A DNA stretch of 8,828 bases from Thermoflexus sp035573655 (lineage in GTDB: Bacteria > Chloroflexota > Anaerolineae > Thermoflexales > Thermoflexaceae): assembly GCA_035573655.1 (NCBI GenBank), contig DATMAC010000118.1, positions 1-8,828 of the forward strand, read 5' to 3'. A program made the position numbers and the translations under genes. The notes below the pieces were generated by a model that ran no database searches, had not been told where the DNA came from, and worked only from the letters and a program-made list of their open reading frames with translations. Position 1 is the first letter of the stretch. Every line of letters starts with the position of its first letter. This document shows, in pieces, positions 1 through 5,510 of this stretch.

Positions 1-96
1 AAAACCTCCCCCAAATGGGTCCGCACCGACGTCGGCCGGCAGCCCAGGGCGTGGGCAATCTCCTTGTCGCTCCACCCCCGGGCGATCCCCAGCGCC
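1..96. repeat. Terminal direct repeat, left copy
   Basis: Bases 1-96 are identical, in the same orientation, to 8733-8828, and the match runs to the very first and very last base of the window. It lies inside the HTH-coding part of a LuxR-type regulator. The exact coincidence with both ends points to assembly overlap of a circular contig, or to a contig bounded on both sides by the same repeat. Confidence 0.95.
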
Positions 97-497
97 ACCG
101 CCCGCTGGCGGGGGGATAACCCTGCCCAGGGCTCTCCCCACTGCGCCCACCATCGCTCCACCCATCGCCGCTCCGCCGGGGTCCAGGTGAGCTTCCCCGC
201 CAGGAAGGCCTGCAGACGCGCCCGCAGGGTAGCCCGGGGAAGGACGGTGCACAGCGCCGCACAGGCGCCCGCCCGTGCGGCTCAGGCCAGGACCGCCGGA
301 TGGAGGTCCTCCACCAGAAGGACCGCCGTCAGATCCGGATGGAGGGGGCGGAGAGCGGCCAGCCAACGCGGGCCGGAGGCATCGGGTAGGACAAAGTCGA
401 CCAGGAGATGGGTGGGGGGATAGCGCACAATCCAATGGGGTGCTTCAGCACGGTCAGCAAGAACCCACATCAGCCAACGATGGCACGTGAGCCGCAC
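1..497 (-). pseudogene. LuxR-family response regulator, damaged receiver plus start of HTH
   Basis: The minus frame from GTG 497 reads a receiver-like segment with the phosphoacceptor region VDFVLPDASG and a following LLVEDLHP strand. It is interrupted by an in-frame TGA at 284-282. The same frame continues past the stop as receiver-like and linker sequence (LRARLQAFLAGKLTWTPAERRWVERWW), then the HTH (LSPRQRAVALGIARGW, SDKEIAHALG, SVRTHLGEVL) to base 1. The usual N-terminal acidic pocket (DD near residue 10) and first helix are absent: upstream of 497 the frame is unrelated and soon meets TGA. No clear Shine-Dalgarno is seen. Sequence similarity on both sides of the TGA argues for a former intact gene broken by a stop and a 5' truncation, but a separate HTH product or an assembly error is possible. 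If the window is circular it continues at 8732-8597, and the frame is kept. Confidence 0.75.
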
Positions 498-592
498 GCA
501 AAGCGAGAGAGCGCAACGACCGAGCGAAGCGTGTCAACTTCACGCGCTGATCGGGTTGCTGAGTGCTGATGGTAGCTCGGTACTACTTCTTT

Positions 593-2011
593 TCACGGTG
601 AACATGGAATGGCAAATATCTGCAAACGGCCAGACGTTGTTATGGCTAGTTTCCCTCCATCAGGTGACCATCCCGCCTCATCTGTCAAAGACCTGTGGGT
701 GAGCAATTCATATTGGGACAATTCATCCACGGAGAGAATCCAAGCCCGCCCCATCCCATCGTAGTATACCAGTTGCCTTCCATCCGGCGACCACAAAGGG
801 GCGAACGATCGCATTGATTCCACCAAGAAGTTGTAATCCAAATCCACTTTGCCGATTTCAAAGAAGGCAATAATTTTTCCTTCAGGATATTGATATAGTC
901 CCAACCCTAAAGGATTAGGGCCTTGGGAAGCAGTTACGACACCCTGCCAATTCCCGTCAGGGGTCAAGTGCAGTTGTCCCAGTGTTAGAAAAGCGATTAG
1001 ATCACCTCGGGGCGACCAGCGTGCGGCAATGACTCCGGACAGCAGTGGAGAGCCCTCTCCCGTTCTGATGTTCCATACCCATAGTTCCGGTGGCTCCGAT
1101 ACATTGTTGGGTTGACGCAAAAACAGAAAACGGGAGCCGTCAGGAGACCAATCTGCGAAGAATGTCCATAAGGGCGTCCAAGCCGGATTTGAGGCTCCAT
1201 GTCCGGAGAGCCAAGAAATCTCACTGCCCATGTCCGAGATGACCCCAATTTGATGATTTGCACCGCTCGTGACAACCACAGCAGTTCGATCAGGACTCCA
1301 AGCATAACGGATCCCTTGTAGGCTGAGAGGGAAAATCGGCTCCATAGTGCTCTCCCTAAAATCGAGATACCAGGGCCGGCGGCACCCTGCTCCACAATTT
1401 GTCAGGACCACTAGGCGCTCGTCTAACCAGCCGTCAATGGCTTTATAGCTCGTACCTGGATCGGTGCGAGCCATATCACCAGGTAGCAAGTCACGCAAGT
1501 CCGGACCCCCATTGACGCTTATAGTTATGATGGTGCTCAGTTGGTCGTCGGATCGGAAAGCAACGAAAGCGATTTGAGATCCATCGGGGGACCAGGTTGG
1601 GTCACCTACGACACTCGAGACAAGGGGCTGCGGAGTGTCGAAGCGGGGAGCAGCAGCGAGCATGAGAGTGCCCGTAAGGGAGTCAGCCGGCTCGGCTGGT
1701 CCCACATAAGCCAACCTGTCTCCCATCGGCGACCATGCAAAACGATGCAGTTGGGAGAGCGTCCCAGTGATAATCGGAAGATCGGCCAACAGGCAAGCTT
1801 GAGGGGGAATTATATAGGGGCTAACAAAGGTAGACGGTATCCCATGCAAGGGAGGGGTTGGCGGGGTTGTGCCAGCCAGTAGGGTCGTAACCGTTGGCTC
1901 ATCCGAGAGAGAGGAGGCAGGTTGCGAAACGGATCCCCGACAAGCAAATAACCCAGAGACTATTACTATGGCGAACCAGACCCTCAGGATGAAGCAAATT
2001 GGTTTCACCAC
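593..2011 (-). CDS. PD40/TolB-like seven-bladed beta-propeller lipoprotein
   Basis: About 472 aa. Seven WSPDG-type blade motifs are visible (WSPMGDRLAY, WSPDGSQIAF, WSPDRTAVVV, WSPDGSRFLF, WSPRGDLIAF, WSPDGRQLVY, WSPDGGKLAI), near residues 93, 140, 238, 288, 332, 407 and 448. This is the signature of PD40/TolB-type propellers, which usually mediate protein contacts at the envelope. The N-terminus is a lipoprotein signal: a lysine, a hydrophobic run (FILRVWFAIVIVSG) and lipobox LFAC with Cys at about residue 24. I chose GTG 2011 (GTG 2008 is equally possible) because GGAGG lies at 2021-2017, and this start places the signal peptide at the N-terminus. The longer frame to 2116 would add 35 unlikely residues and overlap the upstream hydrolase. 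It follows that gene by 59 bp and probably shares its transcript. The binding partner cannot be told from sequence. Confidence 0.85.
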   Translation of the reverse strand: MVKPICFILRVWFAIVIVSGLFACRGSVSQPASSLSDEPTVTTLLAGTTPPTPPLHGIPSTFVSPYIIPPQACLLADLPIITGTLSQLHRFAWSPMGDRLAYVGPAEPADSLTGTLMLAAAPRFDTPQPLVSSVVGDPTWSPDGSQIAFVAFRSDDQLSTIITISVNGGPDLRDLLPGDMARTDPGTSYKAIDGWLDERLVVLTNCGAGCRRPWYLDFRESTMEPIFPLSLQGIRYAWSPDRTAVVVTSGANHQIGVISDMGSEISWLSGHGASNPAWTPLWTFFADWSPDGSRFLFLRQPNNVSEPPELWVWNIRTGEGSPLLSGVIAARWSPRGDLIAFLTLGQLHLTPDGNWQGVVTASQGPNPLGLGLYQYPEGKIIAFFEIGKVDLDYNFLVESMRSFAPLWSPDGRQLVYYDGMGRAWILSVDELSQYELLTHRSLTDEAGWSPDGGKLAITTSGRLQIFAIPCSP

Positions 2012-2070
2012 CCCAACCTCCACAAGAGGCAGTATACCAAACATCCACGGGTGTCGCATCGTTGTCTGTA

Positions 2071-2727
2071 CTAAGGGTTCGTGTAGAAACAGTTGTCCGA
2101 GCCTCCATCGCCACACACTTTTCCCCTAGAAGTGGGAGCGCAAGAATGGGTTGGACAAGAGCCGCTTGTGCCGATGTTGAAGAGGCCACCTTGAGCGCTG
2201 TACCCATACGTTCCACCCCAACAGTGAACTACACTCCAGCAAGGTTCACAAATACCATCGGGGCAAGTGTTCGTATTGTATCCGCCCGGACAATAGCCTC
2301 CAGGCTTTACAGGGTCTGGTGCATATCCATACCACACATCATAGGCATTGTGATCTGTAGTGGGACTACGCGGACACGAAGGGGTTGAGGGGTCACTGCA
2401 CCAGGCAGAACACATACCAGCGAACTGTCCAGCCTGACACATGACCGACTGGTATTTATCCGCCAATGTCACTCCGCTATTATTCACATAGGGGCAAGGT
2501 GGTGAGCCAACAGAACCGCGTAGGACACGATTTCGAACAATCCATCCCACCGCTCGTTGACTGCCGCTGGATTCACCACCGGCCTCACCGTAGATCAGAG
2601 TGGAAAGACCAACACGGGCCTGGCTGTCTGTGGTGGTAATGCTCACATCGCCCTCAAATCGGATGCCAACTTGAGCCAGGCTGTTGGGCATACGATGTAC
2701 AAGTCTTGAATAACGATTGATGTTCAT
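2071..2727 (-). CDS. SleB-like cell wall hydrolase with Cys-rich C-terminus
   Basis: 218 aa. Residues 40-70 (LSTLIYGEAGGE, then AVGWIVRNRV) match the SleB/Hydrolase_2 pattern, in which the YGEA/EA.GE glutamate (Glu48 here) is the presumed catalytic acid. The later CQAGQFAG at 97-104 fits the family's QPGQF segment. SleB-type enzymes are lytic transglycosylases or muramidases acting on peptidoglycan. Fourteen cysteines lie between 78 and 213, along with Gly/Tyr-rich stretches, which is unusual for SleB and suggests disulfide stabilisation or metal binding. No classical signal peptide is seen, so export is unexplained. The start is secure: AGGAGG stands six bases before ATG 2727. It is upstream of the propeller lipoprotein and downstream of a gene remnant. 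Confidence 0.75.
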   Translation of the reverse strand: MNINRYSRLVHRMPNSLAQVGIRFEGDVSITTTDSQARVGLSTLIYGEAGGESSGSQRAVGWIVRNRVLRGSVGSPPCPYVNNSGVTLADKYQSVMCQAGQFAGMCSAWCSDPSTPSCPRSPTTDHNAYDVWYGYAPDPVKPGGYCPGGYNTNTCPDGICEPCWSVVHCWGGTYGYSAQGGLFNIGTSGSCPTHSCAPTSRGKVCGDGGSDNCFYTNP

Positions 2728-2792
2728 CCTTTGCCTCCTGTCTTGGTTTGGATCTTTGACCGAACTGGGCTCATGAACGGCGGCCCGGAGGT

Positions 2793-2807
2793 TGAGAAAC
2801 TCAACAC
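2793..2807. repeat. Small inverted repeat upstream of SleB-like gene
   Basis: GTTGAG-aaa-CTCAAC, a 6-bp stem with a 3-base loop, lies about 65-80 bases before the SleB-like start codon. On the plus strand it is followed shortly by a run of five T. It could be a weak terminator for the plus strand or a protein-binding site in the promoter region. No convincing -35/-10 pair was seen next to it. Confidence 0.3.
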
Positions 2808-2839
2808 TTTTTGATGATATGTGGAGCTAACTCGCCAGA

Positions 2840-3088
2840 TTAGCCAGCTCTAACACTTGGCGCAGCCCAAATACCTCCCAGCAATCGCGCCCGCAGCGCC
2901 AGGCCGGCGTAGACCCGCACCCGCTCGCCTTCCACCTCCAGAAGCATCGGCTCCCACTGCCACCCCGGCCGGGCCCGGTCCAGCAGCGCCTGCACCTCCG
3001 GCTCCCGCAGGGAGCGCACCCCCAACCGCCCCCCGCTCAAAGCCTCCACCTCCCGCGCCAGGGCCGCGCAGGCCAAGCACCCCTCTTG
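2840..3088 (-). pseudogene. Thioredoxin-like (CxxC) domain remnant
   Basis: This frame continues directly from the TAA (3094-3092) that ends the preceding membrane gene. It starts with GCLACAALAREVEAL, a CxxC motif followed by a helix. It goes on with SLREPEVQALLDRARPGW, WEPMLLEVEGERV and GLALRARLLG, the pattern I associate with small thioredoxin-like/DCC-type thiol-disulfide proteins (recalled family style, not a database result). There is no ATG; TTG at 3076 lies after the CxxC. The conserved part stops abruptly at RLLG, followed by unrelated residues and a stop. Base composition is much more GC-rich than the neighbours and resembles the regulator at the window ends. It is best read as a fragment left by rearrangement, though a short leaderless product cannot be excluded. 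Confidence 0.5.
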
Positions 3089-3091
3089 GCG

Positions 3092-3454
3092 TTAGGTGGC
3101 CTTCTGATGCTTCTTCCATCGGGCTTCCCGCAGGTAATTACCAAGGTAAACAACCAGGGGGGCGAACCCGAAAAACAGTCGCTCCCAGTCTATAAATTCC
3201 ATTGAGTGCCACCGAATTCGCGTGGCGGCGAACAGGGCGAGCCCGATGGGAAGAACCAGCATAGTTTCAGAAGGCAGGCGAAAAGGAAGGCGGTAACGAA
3301 CATTCCTCTCGTCCCAAAACACCAGAGCATGCATCATCACGAGCAGCACACTCCCCGCCATTACCGGCCTGTCCTGAGGGAGGTTCTGCGGGGCTGCAAA
3401 AATGAAAGCGAGCAGTCCCAATAGGAGTATCCAGCCGATGATATCCTTCCACAT
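3092..3454 (-). CDS. Four-TM membrane protein, module copy A
   Basis: 120 aa with four hydrophobic segments near residues 7-21, 31-47, 64-80 and 93-108, and a basic tail (REARWKKHQKAT). A conserved FWDERNVRYRLPFRLP stretch lies between TM2 and TM3. It is a clear paralogue of the protein at 4426-4797 (shared LAGS/MAGS, WDE[RK]N.RYRLP, GLALF.ATR..WH, ARWK.HQ). ATG 3454 was chosen because GGAGGAAGGG precedes it at good spacing and it begins just before TM1; the longer frame to 3505 overlaps the cysteine-rich gene. The gene starts 17 nt after the stop of the Cys-rich gene at 3472-3744, the same spacing as in copy B, implying co-translation and a shared role. Family not recognised; no enzyme motif seen. 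Confidence 0.8.
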   Translation of the reverse strand: MWKDIIGWILLLGLLAFIFAAPQNLPQDRPVMAGSVLLVMMHALVFWDERNVRYRLPFRLPSETMLVLPIGLALFAATRIRWHSMEFIDWERLFFGFAPLVVYLGNYLREARWKKHQKAT

Positions 3455-3471
3455 ATGGAGCCCTTCCTCCG

Positions 3472-3744
3472 TTAGGGCCCTGGGCACGGGCCACAAGGGC
3501 AGCAATCATGGACCCATCGCCGACAGCAGTGACCTGAGCTGCACCACGGACACCATACCGCTACACACGCCATGCAGATCCCACACGCATAGATATCATC
3601 CCTGGCACAGGCATAGCAAAACCCGCTGCAGTAACCAACACAACAACCGGCCACGCACATCCAATCCAGCTCGGCGCATGCCTGGCAATCGATCTCATAA
3701 GGTCCGGTCCAGCAATCACCGCTGCATCCGGGGCAATGGCTCAT
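3472..3744 (-). CDS. Small protein with 22 cysteines, module copy A
   Basis: 90 aa with Cys at 4, 7, 11, 20, 23, 30, 34, 35, 39, 43, 46, 54, 57, 60, 65, 68, 73, 74, 81, 82, 84 and 87, many as CxxC and CC. All 22 are retained in the copy at 4815-5084 with a single one-residue indel. The N-terminal third (CWTGPYEIDCQACAELDWMC) and the C-terminus (CCRRW, CGPCPGP) are conserved, while the middle varies except for Cys. There is no signal peptide or membrane segment. ATG 3744 has no Shine-Dalgarno of its own, but it overlaps (ATGA) the stop of a 7-codon leader. Metal or Fe-S binding, a redox scaffold, or a RiPP-like precursor are all possible; no maturation enzyme is present. It sits directly before the 4-TM gene. 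Confidence 0.75.
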   Translation of the reverse strand: MSHCPGCSGDCWTGPYEIDCQACAELDWMCVAGCCVGYCSGFCYACARDDIYACGICMACVAVWCPWCSSGHCCRRWVHDCCPCGPCPGP

Positions 3745-3764
3745 CGGCTGGACAGCGGTCCCAT
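3741..3764 (-). CDS. Seven-codon leader peptide before Cys-rich gene A
   Basis: ATG GGA CCG CTG TCC AGC CGA TGA encodes MGPLSSR, and its stop overlaps the Cys-rich ATG as ATGA. Copy B has the equivalent MGPPSSR. Only a weak purine stretch (GGGCGGGTG) precedes it here. The overlap fits translational coupling by reinitiation. The single difference between copies changes Leu/Pro in this frame but is silent (Ala) in the Cys-rich frame, so peptide sequence itself may not matter. Confidence 0.3.
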   Translation of the reverse strand: MGPLSSR

Positions 3765-3879
3765 CACCCGCCCGGGTGCCCGCCGTCGGCCGACCGTTGA
3801 CGCTGCGGGCCAGAAGCGGAAGGGGCGAGGAGAGCCCAATAGAAGAAATTGCCCCCTCTCCAGTCTATCCCAAGCCCAG

Positions 3880-3910
3880 GGGTGTCCAGCCGATGGTCGG
3901 CTGGACACCC
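3880..3910. repeat. Perfect 14-bp stem-loop upstream of Cys-rich gene A
   Basis: Arms 3880-3893 (GGGTGTCCAGCCGA) and 3897-3910 are perfectly complementary, with a 3-base loop. It lies about 45 bases after the stop of the 4-TM gene at 3955 and about 135 bases before the Cys-rich start. There is no U-tract on either strand, so it is a poor intrinsic terminator. On the minus-strand RNA, CATCGGCTGGACA inside it (3895-3883) is an exact complement of the Cys-rich A initiation region TGTCCAGCCGATG (3754-3742). Confidence 0.7.
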
Positions 3911-3954
3911 TTCCAGGCCCGTATCGAAGGGTCCAGGCGTTTCCGTAATTTTGC

Positions 3955-4299
3955 CTACTCGGCGCGATACGCCATTATCGCCAACCACAGAACCGCCGGG
4001 ATGTAGATTAAGACAAGAACCCACCGGCTCGGGGGATTTGCCATGGGCCACGCGCTCAGCCAGATCCCAAGGGTCAAGCCAATGATGGCGGCTATTGGTT
4101 TGAGCCTGCCCCGAACGGAGGCGGGAATTCGCTCCTCCAGGATGAGGGGACCAAAGATCAGAACGGTGCCGATTCCTCCCCATAGGATCTCGGCTTTGGG
4201 TTGCCGGAGATATAGTGCGCCATGAACGAATAGGAGCAAGATAAGGAGGAGAGCCAGGAGCCCTCGTTTCCAAAAGCCCGTCTCTTCACGAGCAGCCAT
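3955..4299 (-). CDS. Four-TM membrane protein related to the module proteins
   Basis: 114 aa from ATG 4299, with hydrophobic segments near residues 13-30, 38-54, 68-84 and 93-110. The layout and the motif ILEER after TM2 (compare FWDER and LWDEK) suggest a distant paralogue of the 4-TM proteins at 3092-3454 and 4426-4797, but identity is low. The start is uncertain. GGAGG at 4314-4310 is 11 bases from ATG 4299, only 2 bases from ATG 4308 (adding MDK), and would be inside a GTG start at 4317. It lies between the two Cys-rich/membrane pairs in the same direction, 126 bp after one and 210 bp before the other, and unlike them has no Cys-rich partner of its own. Function unknown; no catalytic motif is visible. 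Confidence 0.65.
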   Translation of the reverse strand: MAAREETGFWKRGLLALLLILLLFVHGALYLRQPKAEILWGGIGTVLIFGPLILEERIPASVRGRLKPIAAIIGLTLGIWLSAWPMANPPSRWVLVLIYIPAVLWLAIMAYRAE

Positions 4300-4425
4300 T
4301 TTATCCATGACCTCCACAAGGGACTCAGTAGAGACCAGTCGCCGATCCCAAGATCAACTCATGGGTTCTTTCCGACCCATATGCGCAGTTATTTCGAAAG
4401 AGGGCCTATCTATGGGCACTCGATA

Positions 4426-4797
4426 TTAGTCGGTCATCTGGTGCCTCTTCCATCGGGCTTCCAGCAGGCGGACCAGGTAATGAACCAGAGGAGAGAACCC
4501 GATGCCCAGTTGCACGAAGTCGGGCCCTTCCATAGCGTGCCAGTGAACGCGCGTGGCGGTGAACAAGGCGAGCCCAACGGGAAAAACCAGGACGGCTCCC
4601 GCAGGCAGGCGAGAAGGAAGACGATAGCGAGCATTTTTCTCATCCCAGAGCACCAGATCCGCCATCCAGACCAGCGCAGATCCTGCCAACACCGGCCTGT
4701 CCAGAAAGGGGTTCTCTGGAGCGGCAAGGGCGAAAATGAGCATTCCAACGAAAATGAGCAACCCAAGTAGGAAGGCCCAGTTGATCATTTTCAACAT
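4426..4797 (-). CDS. Four-TM membrane protein, module copy B
   Basis: 123 aa with hydrophobic segments near residues 5-26, 35-51, 67-83 and 96-112, and a basic end (LLEARWKRHQMTD). LVLWDEKNARYRLPSRLP lies between TM2 and TM3. It is homologous along its length to the protein at 3092-3454, with a few extra residues in TM1. ATG 4797 was chosen because GGAGGG stands at good spacing before it; the frame upstream to 4929 overlaps the Cys-rich gene. Its start is 17 nt past the Cys-rich stop, exactly as in copy A. Keeping this spacing after strong divergence indicates a selected gene pair. No known transporter, protease or oxidoreductase motif is seen. Confidence 0.8.
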   Translation of the reverse strand: MLKMINWAFLLGLLIFVGMLIFALAAPENPFLDRPVLAGSALVWMADLVLWDEKNARYRLPSRLPAGAVLVFPVGLALFTATRVHWHAMEGPDFVQLGIGFSPLVHYLVRLLEARWKRHQMTD

Positions 4798-4814
4798 TAT
4801 GAGCCCTCCATCTG

Positions 4815-5084
4815 TTAAGGTCCTGGGCACGGCCCGCAAGCGCAGCAGTAATGGCCCCATCGCCGACAGCAGAAATGTGAGATGCACGCCGGACACCATA
4901 CCGCCGCACACGCTATGCAGGGGGGGCATGCCCGGATGTTACCCATGACGCATTCATAGCAATGCGTGCAAGAAATAATGCAACAATAGGCTACGCACAT
5001 CCAATCCAGCTCGGCGCATGCCTGGCAATCGATCTCATAGGGCCCGGTCCAGCAATTCCCGCTGCATCCAGAGCAATGGCTCAT
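4815..5084 (-). CDS. Small protein with 22 cysteines, module copy B
   Basis: 89 aa with Cys at 4, 7, 11, 20, 23, 30, 34, 35, 39, 42, 45, 53, 56, 59, 64, 67, 72, 73, 80, 81, 83 and 86, matching every cysteine of copy A. The first 30 residues differ at only two positions from copy A. The middle (about 37-70) differs at most non-Cys positions, and the last 20 are similar again. No signal peptide is present. It opens the Cys/membrane gene run and follows a 426-bp non-coding stretch, so a promoter is expected there. ATG 5084 overlaps the stop of a 7-codon leader that has a good Shine-Dalgarno. Metal binding or redox work with the adjacent 4-TM protein is the favoured guess; a modified-peptide precursor is the alternative. 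Confidence 0.75.
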   Translation of the reverse strand: MSHCSGCSGNCWTGPYEIDCQACAELDWMCVAYCCIISCTHCYECVMGNIRACPPCIACAAVWCPACISHFCCRRWGHYCCACGPCPGP

Positions 5085-5104
5085 CGGCTGGACGGCGGTC
5101 CCAT
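5081..5104 (-). CDS. Seven-codon leader peptide before Cys-rich gene B
   Basis: ATG at 5104 encodes MGPPSSR and ends with TGA overlapping the Cys-rich ATG (ATGA). A strong purine run AAGAGGGAG (5119-5111) stands six bases upstream and would load ribosomes here rather than on the Cys-rich ATG, which is about 26 bases away. Translation of the Cys-rich gene would then depend on reinitiation. The Cys-rich frame has no alternative start further upstream before a TAA. Confidence 0.4.
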   Translation of the reverse strand: MGPPSSR

Positions 5105-5210
5105 CGCTTGCTCCCTCTTGATGTTATTGACCTTCGCGTTGCTAAGGGATCCGTTGATCGAATCGCGTGTGAGATCTAAGGATGATGCAGGCCAACGGCC
5201 CCACCCCCCT

Positions 5211-5256
5211 GGATTCCCTCTCCCCACTGTCCTTTGGGCGGTGGAGAGGGGAATCC
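5211..5256. repeat. Long imperfect hairpin
   Basis: The left arm starts GGATTCCCTCTCC and the right arm ends GAGAGGGGAATCC. These pair over about 16 bases with small bulges around a loop near 5228-5240. It is the first of two adjacent strong hairpins. There is no following U-run on the minus strand. Confidence 0.6.
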
Positions 5257-5262
5257 AAGATG

Positions 5263-5307
5263 TTTTGGGGTGAGACAGGCGCCGAAGGTGCCCGTCTCGC
5301 CCCAAAA
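5263..5307. repeat. Near-perfect 21-bp hairpin
   Basis: TTTTGGGGTGAGAC at the left pairs with GTCTCGCCCCAAAA at the right. Altogether 20 of 21 positions pair (including two G-T wobbles), with one A-C mismatch and a 3-base loop GAA. A bidirectional terminator, a transcript-stabilising structure or a small mobile palindromic repeat are possible. The T and A tracts are inside the stem ends rather than after it. Confidence 0.65.
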
Positions 5308-5448
5308 CCCTTATGAGGCCAAAACCCGCAGAAGCTTTGGAAATGCGCCAGGATTGCTCCATTTCATTCACGAAGATCAATAGAATTCACAGCAGGGGTT
5401 TGCAAGCATGGATGGTCCCCCCTTTTCACCTTAAAACCGACATGAGCC

Positions 5449-5494
5449 GAAAAACCTGAGGACAGGGAGGGCTTATCCGACCTGCCGCCAGGTT
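5449..5494 (-). terminator. Possible terminator after PsbP-like lipoprotein gene
   Basis: On the minus strand, downstream of the stop at 5511, AACCTG (5494-5489) can pair with CAGGTT (5458-5453), which runs into a series of five T. Short inner stems (CCTG-GCGG-CAGG, CCTG-TCCT-CAGG) offer alternatives. The stem is short and the loop long, so efficiency is doubtful. Confidence 0.35.
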
Positions 5495-5510
5495 ACTGAA
5501 TTTTGAGCAA

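Larger units (their letters stand above)
5085..5510. other. Non-coding stretch between PsbP-like pair and Cys-rich module
   Basis: No credible gene. It holds a possible terminator after the PsbP-like pair (5449-5494), two strong adjacent hairpins (5211-5256 and 5263-5307), and the leader of Cys-rich gene B. A 99-aa minus frame (5380-5081) has only a TTG start without Shine-Dalgarno and runs through both hairpins, so I do not call it. The module promoter is presumably between about 5120 and 5210, but no consensus pair is clear. Confidence 0.6.

Noticed and set aside
275..290. Alternative genetic code with TGA read as an amino acid
   Set aside because: Other genes end plausibly at TGA (593, 5511, 8597), so a plain stop mutation is simpler.
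508..550. Stem-loop or integron-like attachment site in the CGCT-rich stretch before the regulator
   Set aside because: The end match is only five bases (CACGC/GCGTG) with no consistent inner pairing, and no integrase is present.
1899..2216. 105-aa minus-strand frame with a WYTASCGGWGG segment resembling a precursor peptide
   Set aside because: It overlaps the end of the SleB-like gene and the start of the propeller lipoprotein, both well supported, and lacks a good ribosome site.
2857..3195. 112-aa plus-strand frame rich in Pro and Ala
   Set aside because: It is the complement of the GC-rich thioredoxin-like remnant and the end of the 4-TM gene; composition reflects high GC, with no motif or ribosome site.
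3764..4273. 169-aa minus-strand frame, including an IDW segment recalling the 4-TM proteins
   Set aside because: It overlaps the 4-TM gene at 3955-4299 in another frame and has no hydrophobic pattern. The shared stretch with the module gene is only about nine bases, so a third gene copy is not supported.
5081..5380. 99-aa minus-strand frame ending in the leader peptide
   Set aside because: TTG start without Shine-Dalgarno, runs through two strong hairpins, no recognisable motif. Only its last seven codons are of interest.
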